Assembly: GCA_036389835.1 (NCBI GenBank)
Contig: DASVWC010000016.1
Span: 120,610 to 184,609, forward strand
Origin: AC-37 sp036389835
GTDB lineage: Bacteria > Actinomycetota > Thermoleophilia > Solirubrobacterales > Thermoleophilaceae
Reading direction: 5' to 3'
Length of the DNA stretch: 64,000 nt
Shown here: piece by piece, positions 9,615-17,278 of the stretch
Layout of the letters: the number at the start of each line of letters is the position of its first letter
Numbering within the stretch: position 1 is the first letter of the stretch
Program-made: the position numbers and the translations under genes
Notes under the pieces: model-generated
The model's input: the letters and a program-made list of their open reading frames with translations, nothing else
The model's database searches: none
Told to the model about the DNA's origin: nothing

Positions 9615-11645
9615 ATGAGACGGGGGGCGCTCACAACCGGCTTGGTCCTGGCGGCGCTGGCGGCGGCGGCGCCGACCGCGTCCGCGGACGTGAAGCTGCC
9701 CGGCTGCGCCGACAGCGACGTGCCGGGCGGCGAGTGGCGGGCGTTCGGGCACGACGCGTCGAACACGCGCGTGCAGCCGCGCGAGAAGTCGATCTCGCCG
9801 GCCGACGTCGCGCTGCTCACGCCGGCGTGGACGTTCACGGGGCCCAAGGAGGGCGTCGAGGGCGACTTCACCGGCACCCCGATCGTCGCCGACGGCTGCG
9901 TGTACGCCGCCACCAACCGCGGCTGGGCGATCGCGCTGAACGCCGACACCGGCAAGCTCGTGTGGAAGACGAAGTTCCCCGACGGCGGGACGGCGAACAA
10001 CAGCGTCGGCGTGGCGGACCGCCAGTGCGGCACGACCGTGACCTACAAGAAGAAGGTGGTCAAGCGGCGGGTGAAGGGCAAGATGCGGCGCAAGGTCAAG
10101 CGCGTCAAGGTCACCAAGCCGAAGTTCTGCCCGACGATCTTCGTCGGCGCCACCCGCACTCGGCCGAACGAGCGCGGCGTGAAGGGTCCGTACGCCTTCG
10201 CCATGGACCAGGCCAGCGGCAAGGTGGCGTGGTTCACCCCGCCGCTCGACACCCAGCCCGGCGCCGACCTCTACGGCAGCCCCGTGATCTTCGACGGGGT
10301 CCTGCTGCACGGCATCTCGGGCGGCTCGGCCGAGCTGGGCGACGAGGCCGACCGCTACGCGTTCCAGGGCTCGATGACGTTCATCGACACCGCCGCCGGC
10401 GATCTGCTGAAGAAGACCTACACGGTCCACCCGCCCAAGCAGCCGGAGGACGACCTGGCCGGCGCGGGGATCTGGTCGACCCCGGCCGTCGACCCCGCGC
10501 GGAAGGTCGCCTACGCGGGCACCGCCAACCCATTCCGTCCGCAGGGCGAGCCCAAGAACGCGAACTCGGTCGTGAAGTTCGACCTCGACCGCAAGAGCAA
10601 GTCGTTCGGCGAGATCGTCGGCCACTACAAGGGCTTGGTCGACGAGTACGCGCCCGGGTTCTCCCAGCTCCCCTGCTACGACATCCCGGGCAACCCGCCG
10701 CCCTACTACCCGCAGGGGATCGGGCAGTGCGGCGACCTCGACCTCGACTTCGGCGCCTCGCCGAACCTATGGAAGGGGCCGGACGGGCGCACGATGGTCG
10801 GCGCCGGCCAGAAGTCGGGCGTCTATCACGCCATCGACGCGACCACGATGAAGGGCGAGTGGACCCAGATCGTCGGTCCGCCGTCGGCGGTGGGCGGCAT
10901 CGTCGGGTCGACGGCCAACGACGGCGCGTCGGTCTTCGGTCCGGTCACCGTGCCGGGCCACCTGTGGTCGCTCGCGGCCGACAGCGGCGCGCACCGCTGG
11001 TTCGCGCCGGTGGGCGACGGCGCGCACTGGGGCAACCCGGTCTCGGTCGCCAACGGCGTCGTCTACACGCTCGACCTCCAGGGCAACCTCGACGCGTACG
11101 ACGCGCGCAACGGCGCGCTGCTCGTCAAGCGCCCGCTCGGGATCGGCGGGACGAAGAGCCCGCAGTCGCTGTCGTGGGGCGGCGTGGCGATCGCGCGCAA
11201 CACGATCTACGCCAACACCGGGATCGGCTCGCTCGCCGAGGGTCACATCGTGGCGCTGCGGCCCGGCGCGCCGCAGGACCTGCCCGAGGACGTCGCGGAG
11301 ACCTTCACCGGCGGCGGCGGCGGCGACGGCGACGGCGGCGGCGGCCCGGCCCCGGCCGGGGGCGCGATCGTGGCCGTGCCCGGCTCGACCTACTCGACCT
11401 ACGCGACGCCGGTCATGGTCACCCAGGTCGGCGGCCCGCTCAGCTTCATGAACTTCGACCTGCCGCAGCACGACGTGATCGCCGACGACAAGGGCCCCGA
11501 CGGGCGGCCGCTCTTCCAGAGCAAGCTCAGCGGGCTCGGCGAGGTCGCGCCGATCGAGGGGCTCGACCGCGTGAAGTCCGGGCAGACGTACGGGTTCTTC
11601 TGCAGCCTCCACCCGGGCATGCGCGGCAGCCTGATCGTACGGTGA
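9615..11645 (+). CDS. secreted PQQ-type beta-propeller dehydrogenase with C-terminal cupredoxin domain
   Basis: 676 aa with signal peptide (cleavage near TASAD, residue 24). Repeated tryptophan-containing blades (e.g. DTGKLVWK) form a quinoprotein propeller over ~40-550. The DLDFGASPNLW segment (376-386) is typical of the polyvinyl-alcohol-dehydrogenase-like branch. A Gly-rich linker (~565-580) leads to a cupredoxin domain with H619, C663, H666 and M669 (CSLHPGM), nearly the same motif as in the first gene of the operon. There is no CxxCH, so the blue-copper domain may take the electron-acceptor role that a haem domain plays in related enzymes. A lysine/arginine-rich insert lies at 144-170. 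The start ATG is 4 bp after the previous stop. Confidence 0.8.
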   Translation: MRRGALTTGLVLAALAAAAPTASADVKLPGCADSDVPGGEWRAFGHDASNTRVQPREKSISPADVALLTPAWTFTGPKEGVEGDFTGTPIVADGCVYAATNRGWAIALNADTGKLVWKTKFPDGGTANNSVGVADRQCGTTVTYKKKVVKRRVKGKMRRKVKRVKVTKPKFCPTIFVGATRTRPNERGVKGPYAFAMDQASGKVAWFTPPLDTQPGADLYGSPVIFDGVLLHGISGGSAELGDEADRYAFQGSMTFIDTAAGDLLKKTYTVHPPKQPEDDLAGAGIWSTPAVDPARKVAYAGTANPFRPQGEPKNANSVVKFDLDRKSKSFGEIVGHYKGLVDEYAPGFSQLPCYDIPGNPPPYYPQGIGQCGDLDLDFGASPNLWKGPDGRTMVGAGQKSGVYHAIDATTMKGEWTQIVGPPSAVGGIVGSTANDGASVFGPVTVPGHLWSLAADSGAHRWFAPVGDGAHWGNPVSVANGVVYTLDLQGNLDAYDARNGALLVKRPLGIGGTKSPQSLSWGGVAIARNTIYANTGIGSLAEGHIVALRPGAPQDLPEDVAETFTGGGGGDGDGGGGPAPAGGAIVAVPGSTYSTYATPVMVTQVGGPLSFMNFDLPQHDVIADDKGPDGRPLFQSKLSGLGEVAPIEGLDRVKSGQTYGFFCSLHPGMRGSLIVR

Positions 11646-12559
11646 CCAGGCGCCACGCCGTGGTCGCCCTGCTGGCCGGGGTGCTGCTCGCGCTCGCGGC
11701 CGTCGCGATCGCGGACACGATCACCGGCACGTCGGCGAACGACGAGCTGAACGGCACCGCGGGGGATGACACCATCACCGGCGGCCCGGGCGACGACACC
11801 ATCAACGGGAGCGGCGGCAACGACATGCTGGACGGCAGCGGCGACTCCGACACGGTCGACGGCGGGGACGGAAACGACACGGTCTACGGCGCGAACTGCC
11901 GCCGCGGCCAGGTCGGCCGGATCTGCGACAACTCGGGCAACGACACGCTGCGCGGCGGTGCCGGCGACGACGAGATCCGCGGCAACCAGTGCGTGCTGGT
12001 CGACTGCACCGGCGACCCCGACATCGGCCTCGACTCGAAGCTCGAGGGCGGCCCCGGCAACGACCGCCTGACCTCGGCCGACGGCAACGACAACCTCGAC
12101 GGCGGCGAGGGCAACGACAAGCTGCGCGGCCTCCTGGGCGACGACCGGATGGTGGCCGGCAACGGGAACGACCTGCTGCGCGGCGGCGAGGGTCTCGACA
12201 CGATGCTCGCCGGGGCGGGCACCGACCGCCTGTGGGGCCAGCCCGGTCCCGACAAGCTGGACGGCGGCGCCGACAACGACCGCCTCTACGGCGGTGCCGA
12301 CAACGACCAGGCCGCCGGCGGCGCCGGCAACGACCGGCTCTGGGGCGAGGACGGCGCCGACGTCCTCGACGGCGGCGCGGGAAACGACCGCCTCAACGGG
12401 GGGCGCGGCAAGGACCGCGTGAGCGGGGGCGCCGGCGACGACCGCCTGCTGGCCCGCGACGGGACCCGCGACGCGGTCCGCTGCGGCAAGGGGCGCGACG
12501 TCGCGTACGTGGATCGGCGCGACGGGGTCTCGTCCTGCGAGACCGTCCACCTCCGCTGA
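11642..12559 (+). CDS. secreted RTX-type calcium-binding repeat protein
   Basis: 305 aa, started by a GTG overlapping the previous stop (GTGA). A short signal peptide (cleavage near AVAIAD) is followed by about twenty nonapeptide-type repeats (GGxGxDxLx family; many GGxGND blocks) that fold as calcium-filled parallel beta-rolls. A C-terminal cap with two cysteines (RCGKGRD, SSCETV) follows. No catalytic domain is visible. Last gene of the copper/quinoprotein operon, so it may be a surface scaffold or matrix for the enzymes encoded upstream; that role is inferred only from position. Confidence 0.85.
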   Translation: MTRRHAVVALLAGVLLALAAVAIADTITGTSANDELNGTAGDDTITGGPGDDTINGSGGNDMLDGSGDSDTVDGGDGNDTVYGANCRRGQVGRICDNSGNDTLRGGAGDDEIRGNQCVLVDCTGDPDIGLDSKLEGGPGNDRLTSADGNDNLDGGEGNDKLRGLLGDDRMVAGNGNDLLRGGEGLDTMLAGAGTDRLWGQPGPDKLDGGADNDRLYGGADNDQAAGGAGNDRLWGEDGADVLDGGAGNDRLNGGRGKDRVSGGAGDDRLLARDGTRDAVRCGKGRDVAYVDRRDGVSSCETVHLR

Positions 12560-12576
12560 CGCGCGGCCGCTCGCCG

Positions 12577-13242
12577 CTACAGGCGCGCCGGCCCTGCCGG
12601 ACCCGCGGCCTCCAGCGCGCGGCGGGGGCCGTCGCGGCCCAGCCGGGCCAGGTCGCGGCGGGTCGAGATGCCGAGCTTCGAGTAGATGTTGCGCGCGTGC
12701 GTGCGCACGGTCTCGACGCCGATCGAGAGCTCGTGCGCGATCTGCGCGTTGGTGAGCCCGCGCTGGAGGCGATCGAGCACGTCGGCCTCGCGCGGCGTGA
12801 GCAGGTCGGGCGCGGGGAGGTCGAAGCCGTCGTCCTCGCCGGCCGTGGCGCTGGCGGAGCGAGGCAGCACGTGCATCCCGCGCGAGGCCAGGTGGATCGC
12901 GTTGATGATGTCGCGGCCCTGGGTCTCCTTCGAGATGCAGGCGGTGGCCCCGAACGAGAGCATCTGGTTGCACTCGGCGGCGGTCGGGCGGTTCGCCAGG
13001 ACCACGATCCGCGTGTCCGGGTGGCCCTGGTGGATCTGGTAGATCATCGCCGGGTTCGGGAGCGAGCCGAAGTTGATCAGGACCACCGCCGGCTTCTGCT
13101 CCCCGAGGACGGCCTCGAGGCGCTCGAGGTCGACCCCGCTCGCCACGAGCTCGAGGTTCGGGTCCTCCGAGATCAGCGACTCCAGGCCGATCGCGACGAG
13201 GTCCTCGAAGCGGGCGGAGACGATCGTGATCCGCGCGGCCAT
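12577..13242 (-). CDS. LuxR-family response regulator with pseudo-receiver
   Basis: 221 aa: receiver-like domain (1-125), a short linker, then a LuxR/NarL helix-turn-helix (~147-195, LLTPREADVL...VRTHARNIYSKLG). The phospho-acceptor position reads VVLINF, with Asn57 instead of Asp. The acidic pair near the N terminus is replaced (SARFED), while the conserved Lys (CISKE) is kept. It is thus probably not controlled by classical phosphorylation. It is convergent with the copper/quinoprotein operon (17 bp between stops), whose regulation is an obvious but unproven role. Confidence 0.88.
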   Translation of the reverse strand: MAARITIVSARFEDLVAIGLESLISEDPNLELVASGVDLERLEAVLGEQKPAVVLINFGSLPNPAMIYQIHQGHPDTRIVVLANRPTAAECNQMLSFGATACISKETQGRDIINAIHLASRGMHVLPRSASATAGEDDGFDLPAPDLLTPREADVLDRLQRGLTNAQIAHELSIGVETVRTHARNIYSKLGISTRRDLARLGRDGPRRALEAAGPAGPARL

Positions 13243-13261
13243 GCGGGCAGTCTACACGGAA

Positions 13262-13317
13262 GGGGGGATAGAGGGGTGAGAGGCGTCTAACCATCCCCTC
13301 ACCCTTTCCTCCCCCCT
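13262..13317. promoter_or_regulatory. purine/pyrimidine inverted repeat upstream of the LuxR-type gene
   Basis: GGGGGG (13262-13267) and GGGTGAG (13274-13280) face CTCACCC (13298-13304) and CCCCCC (13312-13317). This makes an imperfect nested inverted repeat 20 bp upstream of the regulator's start. It could be an operator, possibly autoregulatory. Confidence 0.35.
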
Positions 13318-13387
13318 AGCGTCCCTCACGCCTCCCACCAAGATCCCCCCGGTTTCACACCCTGCGGGGGACGTTTATTCCGGCCGA

Positions 13388-13504
13388 GTTGGGAACCATT
13401 CACTTAGCCGGTCGGGAGGCACCGGCAGGAGACTTTCATAGCTTCCCAGGGCGCGTAGGGGTACGCCGCACCGCGAAGACCCGTCACGAGAGTGGCGGGT
13501 TTTT
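13388..13504 (+). ncRNA. candidate structured small RNA ending in an intrinsic terminator
   Basis: A non-coding stretch that folds well by eye. An outer stem TGGGAA/TTCCCA (13390-13395 with 13443-13448) encloses a GCCGGT/ACCGGC hairpin (13407-13412 with 13421-13426, loop CGGGAGGC). A second hairpin CGTA/TACG (13454-13457 with 13462-13465) and a strong terminator follow. The next gene has its own -10 hexamer downstream, so this could be a free-standing RNA rather than a leader. I could not match it to a known riboswitch or RNA family. The 5' end is a guess. Confidence 0.45.
13479..13504 (+). terminator. intrinsic terminator with GAGA tetraloop
   Basis: CCCGTCAC (13480-13487), loop GAGA, GTGGCGGG (13492-13499) with one G-T pair, then TTTTT (13500-13504). 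It is the clearest Rho-independent terminator in the window and ends the candidate RNA. Confidence 0.8.
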
Positions 13505-13527
13505 CGCTTCAGGAGCGGCCTCCGGCG

Positions 13528-13569
13528 GGGGTCTGACCCCTTACGCGGTTCTTATGGGGCCTGACCCCG
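13528..13569. repeat. two GGGGNCTGACCCC palindromes
   Basis: GGGGTCTGACCCC at 13528-13540 and GGGGCCTGACCCC at 13556-13568. A longer relative is at 26849-26871. They lie between the terminator and the amidohydrolase start. Confidence 0.5.
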
Positions 13570-13584
13570 TCGGTGGCGGCGCTG

Positions 13585-13590
13585 TAGATT
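13585..13590 (+). promoter_or_regulatory. TANNNT -10 hexamer for the amidohydrolase gene
   Basis: TAGATT ends 6 bp before the ATG, the spacing of a leaderless start. Confidence 0.4.
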
Positions 13591-13596
13591 CCCCGC

Positions 13597-15273
13597 ATGG
13601 CCGGGCAGGCGCTGGTGCTGGAGGGGTCCGTCATGACGATGGATCCGCGGCGACCGGCCGCGCAGGCCGTGGGGATCCGCGACGGGCGAATCGCCGCCGT
13701 GGGCCGCCGCGACGAGGTGCGCGCGGCGATGGGGGAGGGGGCCGAGCGGGCCGATCTCGGCGACGCGGCGATCCTGCCGGCCTTCATCGACGCCCACCAC
13801 CACTTCTGCATGGCGGCCTTCGACCGCCGCACGCCCGACCTGCACGACCTCCCGACGGTCGGCGACGTGCTGGAGCGCGTCGAGCAGGTCGCGCGCGAGG
13901 GGGACGGGTGGGTCCGGCTCCAGGGCTACGACCCGAACAAGCTGCGCGAGCACCGCGCCCCGCTCAAGGAGGAGCTCGACGAGGTCAGCCCCGACCGCCC
14001 CGTGGTGCTGATCGCCTACAGCTTCCACGACGCCTGCCTGAACAGCCGCGGGCTCGCCGAGATGGGCTGGAGCGCGGCGTCGCCCGATCCCGAGAACGGG
14101 CTGCTCGTGCGCAGGAACGGGAAGCTGACCGGCGCGGTGTCGGAGGGCGCGATGTTCCTCGCCGAGGCCCGCTCGCGCGACTCGCTGCTCGAGAACGCCG
14201 AGGACGCCTGGATCGCCGAGTGCGAGGCGCACGGCCGCGACCTCCTCGCCGCCGGGATCGTGCGGGTGGGCGATGCCGCCGTCCCGCCGGCCTTCGAGCG
14301 CCTCTACGAGCGCGCCGCCGAGGCCGGCCGTCTGCCGGTGATCGTCCACCGGATGCCCATATCGGCCGCGAGCATGATCGTCCCGCGTGCCGACGCGCCG
14401 CCGACCGGCAGCGGGCCGGCCGCGACGCCGATCGGGCCGGCCAAGCTGTTCATGGACGGCGCCGAGCGCTGCGCGATCTGCATGTCGATGACGGAGGTGG
14501 CCCGCGCCGCGGCGATCACCTTCCGCCAGGCGGTGGGCGGCGAGGGGCTGGCCGCGCTGCGCACCGCCGCCGCCCTCAAGTGGCAGCGCGGGCGCGACGG
14601 CTTCCTCCACGCCGGCGTGCTGTTCTGGGACCAGGACCGCCTCGACGGCGCCGTCCGCGCCGCCGCCGACTCGGGCCTCCAGGTCGCCCAGCACGCGATC
14701 GGCAACGAGGCGATCGACCTCGCGCTCACCGCGATCGACCACGCGGGCGGGAGGCTCGACGAGCTACCCGGCCGCCCGCGCCTCGAGCACGTCACCTTCG
14801 CCACGCCCGACCTCCTCCGGCGCATGGCCGACCTCGGAGCGATGGCGGCCGTCCAGCCGTACTTCAACTACGACATGGTCGGCGACTTCATTGCCCCGGC
14901 GCCCCCGCCGAGGCCGATGATCGTGCATCCGCTGCGCTCGCTGATCGACGCCGGAGTCGAGCTGGCCGGCAGCTCCGACCACCCGGTCTCGGGCTACGAC
15001 GTGCTCGGCGCGGTCGAGGCCGCGATGCGCCGCCACACCAAGCGCGGCCGCGTCTGGGAGCCGGAGGAGGCGATCGGCGCCGAGGAGGCGCTGCGCGCCT
15101 ACACGCTCGGCTCGGCCAGGGCGCTCGGCGTCGAGGACGAGGCCGGCAGCCTCGAGCCGGGCAAGCGCGCCGACGTGGTGGTCCTCTCGGGCGACCCGCG
15201 CCGCGCGATGCCGACCGAGCTGGGCGTCAGCCGGACCTACGTGGCCGGCGAGCTGGCCTACGCGGCCGCCTAG
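13597..15273 (+). CDS. metal-dependent amidohydrolase (YtcJ-like)
   Basis: 558 aa. A small beta-sandwich N terminus (1-60) precedes a TIM barrel whose first strand ends in DAHHHF (H67 and H69, metal ligands). Later landmarks are KLFMDG, the QHAIGNEAID strand, the RLEHVTF strand and SSDHPV near the C terminus; a closing GKRADVVVL strand follows. This order matches the amidohydrolase-3/YtcJ group that acts on cyclic imides, formamides or similar C-N bonds; the substrate cannot be read from sequence. Single-gene unit; its TAG stop shares CTAG with the stop of the convergent sdhE gene. Confidence 0.88.
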   Translation: MAGQALVLEGSVMTMDPRRPAAQAVGIRDGRIAAVGRRDEVRAAMGEGAERADLGDAAILPAFIDAHHHFCMAAFDRRTPDLHDLPTVGDVLERVEQVAREGDGWVRLQGYDPNKLREHRAPLKEELDEVSPDRPVVLIAYSFHDACLNSRGLAEMGWSAASPDPENGLLVRRNGKLTGAVSEGAMFLAEARSRDSLLENAEDAWIAECEAHGRDLLAAGIVRVGDAAVPPAFERLYERAAEAGRLPVIVHRMPISAASMIVPRADAPPTGSGPAATPIGPAKLFMDGAERCAICMSMTEVARAAAITFRQAVGGEGLAALRTAAALKWQRGRDGFLHAGVLFWDQDRLDGAVRAAADSGLQVAQHAIGNEAIDLALTAIDHAGGRLDELPGRPRLEHVTFATPDLLRRMADLGAMAAVQPYFNYDMVGDFIAPAPPPRPMIVHPLRSLIDAGVELAGSSDHPVSGYDVLGAVEAAMRRHTKRGRVWEPEEAIGAEEALRAYTLGSARALGVEDEAGSLEPGKRADVVVLSGDPRRAMPTELGVSRTYVAGELAYAAA

Positions 15274-16172
15274 ACGGCGGCGAGCTCCGCCACCTTCGCC
15301 TGCACCGCGTCGGTCTTGACGACGTGGCGGTGCATGCCCAGCTCTTTGGGCTCCAGCCCGAGCGCGAGGCCGACGAGCTGGGGGAGGTGGAGGACCGGCA
15401 TGCCGAGGTCGCGCTCCACGAACGGCTGCGCCTCGGGCTGCTGGAGGTCGAGGTTGAGGTGGCAGAGCGGGCACGGCGTGACGAGGCAGTCCGCTCCGGC
15501 GTCGAGCGCGTCGGCCAGGTGGCGGCCGGCCTGCTTGAGCGACGTCTCGCGGTTCATCGTGACCACCGGGAAGCCGCAGCACTTGTGGCTGCCCGCGTAC
15601 GGGACCGGCTCGGCGCCCACCGCGTCGATGACCCAGTCGAGGTACTTGTCGCGGTCGGGGTGCTCGTCGAACCCGAGCCGCCTGGTCGGCCGGACGATGT
15701 AGCAGCCGTAGAACGGCCCCACCCGCAGGCCGGTCAGCGGCCGCACCACGCGCTCGCGCAGCGTCTCGAGCCCGATCTCCTCGACCAGCAGCCAGAGGAA
15801 GTTCTTGTTCCACCACGCGCCGTCGCGCTCGTAGGCGATGTCCTCCGGCTCGAGGTGCTCGTTGATGTGCGCGCGGTAGGCGGTGTCCGCGTCGAGGCGC
15901 TCCTGGCATTCCGACTGCGCGCCCTGGCAGGTCGAGCAGATGTTCATCATCCCGACCGCCCCGTCGACCTGCTGCGCCAGCCCGAACGTGCGCGCGTTCA
16001 GCGTGTCGACCAGCTCCTGGTTGTGCTCGGCGATCACGCCGGCGCCGCAGCAGTTCGCCCGGTCGAGCTCGATCAGCTCGAGGTCGAGCTTGGGCGCCAC
16101 GGCGGCCATCGCGCCGTGCAGCTCGGGAGTGAAGCCGCGCGAGACGCAGCCGGGCCAGTAAGCGAGCTTCAT
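15270..16172 (-). CDS. HdrB-like CCG-domain subunit of succinate dehydrogenase (SdhE type)
   Basis: 300 aa with two cysteine-rich CCG domains as in heterodisulfide reductase HdrB. The first has an early Cys (WPGC), NCCGAG and CSTCQGA. The second has FYGCYIV, HKCCGF and PCPLCHL. In archaeal, epsilonproteobacterial and cyanobacterial-type complex II (SdhABE/MfrABE) this subunit replaces the haem-b membrane anchors SdhC/D and passes electrons between the quinone pool and SdhB. It follows sdhB with a 4-bp ATGA overlap. No SdhC, SdhD or SdhF gene is seen next to it. It contains no membrane helix. Confidence 0.88.
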   Translation of the reverse strand: MKLAYWPGCVSRGFTPELHGAMAAVAPKLDLELIELDRANCCGAGVIAEHNQELVDTLNARTFGLAQQVDGAVGMMNICSTCQGAQSECQERLDADTAYRAHINEHLEPEDIAYERDGAWWNKNFLWLLVEEIGLETLRERVVRPLTGLRVGPFYGCYIVRPTRRLGFDEHPDRDKYLDWVIDAVGAEPVPYAGSHKCCGFPVVTMNRETSLKQAGRHLADALDAGADCLVTPCPLCHLNLDLQQPEAQPFVERDLGMPVLHLPQLVGLALGLEPKELGMHRHVVKTDAVQAKVAELAAV

Positions 16173-17266
16173 GCGTCCTGTCCTGAGTTGGCCATCTGTT
16201 CTGCCTCCTGCTCGTCGCCGTCCTCGCCGACGATGTAGAGGTTCAGCTCGAGGCGCTTGTCCTTCTCCTCGATCTCCTTGAAGATCCGGCGAATCTGGTC
16301 CTGATCCTCGAGCTTGTGGTGGAAGAGGGCCACCTTCGGCGAGACCTTGCCGGACCGCAGGCCGCGGATCACGGTCGGCAGCTTGGCGGTCAGCTCCCTG
16401 ATCGCCGCGGGATCCACGTTCGCGCGGATCAGGGACCCCTGCCCGTAGGACTTCGGGATCAGCTGCGCCTCGGCGAGCGTGCCGTACTTGTGGATCAGGT
16501 CCGTGAAGCCCTTCTCGTGACCGTAGCCGCTGTTGCCGTCCTTGATCTCGTAGTCGCCGGTCGCCCGCCGGCGCAGGCGCATGATCTGGTTCATCGGGGC
16601 GACGTCCTTCGGGCAGACCTCGACGCAGGCGAAGCAGTGGGTGCAGTCGTAGATCCCGTGCGGGTCCTCGGCGAGGTCGAGCAGCCGGTCCTCGGTGTGG
16701 GCGTCGCGCGGGTCGCCGACGAAGCGGTAGGCCTTCGCCAGGGCGGCCGGGCCGACGAAGTCCGGGTCCACCTCGAGCGACAGGCACGCCGACACGCACG
16801 CGCCGCAGTGGATGCACGCCATCGACTGCGTGATGTCGATCATCGACTCGGGCTCGACGATGTACTCGCGCTCCGGGGGGTCGCCCTCGGGGAGCAGCCA
16901 CGGCACGACGCGCTGGACCTTCTTCCAGTGGACCGCGTCCATGTCCACGATCAGGTCCTTGATCACGGGCATGTTGCCCATCGGCTCGACCACGATGGCG
17001 CCGTTCGGCGCGCCCTCCTGCGCGACCCTCAGCAGCGTGTTGCAGGCGAGCCGCGACTTGCCGTTGATGCGCACCCCGCACGATCCGCAGATCGCGGCCT
17101 GGCACGAGCAGCGAATGCCGATCGAGCCGTCCTCGCGGTCCTTTGCCTGGAGGATCGCGTCGAGGACGGAGCGCTCGGGATCGAGGTCGGCGGCGAACTC
17201 CTGCCAGTAGGCGGGCTTGCCGGACTCGGGGTCGAAGCGGCGGATCTTGAGGGTGAAGTCGGCCAT
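16169..17266 (-). CDS. sdhB: succinate dehydrogenase iron-sulfur subunit, C-terminally extended
   Basis: 365 aa. The N-terminal ferredoxin domain has the [2Fe-2S] cysteines C55, C60, C63 and C75 (CQAAICGSC). The C-terminal domain has two further cluster motifs (CIHCGACVSAC and CTHCFACVEVCPKD). Normal SdhB ends near 240-250 aa; here another ~110 residues follow, hydrophilic and charged, probably for contact with the HdrB-like partner. Middle gene of sdhA-sdhB-sdhE, 12 bp after sdhA. Confidence 0.93.
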   Translation of the reverse strand: MADFTLKIRRFDPESGKPAYWQEFAADLDPERSVLDAILQAKDREDGSIGIRCSCQAAICGSCGVRINGKSRLACNTLLRVAQEGAPNGAIVVEPMGNMPVIKDLIVDMDAVHWKKVQRVVPWLLPEGDPPEREYIVEPESMIDITQSMACIHCGACVSACLSLEVDPDFVGPAALAKAYRFVGDPRDAHTEDRLLDLAEDPHGIYDCTHCFACVEVCPKDVAPMNQIMRLRRRATGDYEIKDGNSGYGHEKGFTDLIHKYGTLAEAQLIPKSYGQGSLIRANVDPAAIRELTAKLPTVIRGLRSGKVSPKVALFHHKLEDQDQIRRIFKEIEEKDKRLELNLYIVGEDGDEQEAEQMANSGQDA

Positions 17267-17278
17267 CAGACGGTCATC

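Noticed and set aside
11399..13294. 631-codon open frame on the minus strand across the RTX and LuxR genes
   Set aside because: Its residues are shadows of the RTX repeats and the LuxR protein; the LuxR gene itself is the real minus-strand gene.
13388..13504. Known riboswitch classes (SAM, TPP, cobalamin, glycine, c-di-GMP, c-di-AMP/ydaO, FMN)
   Set aside because: I compared the remembered core motifs and none is present; the RNA is left unnamed.
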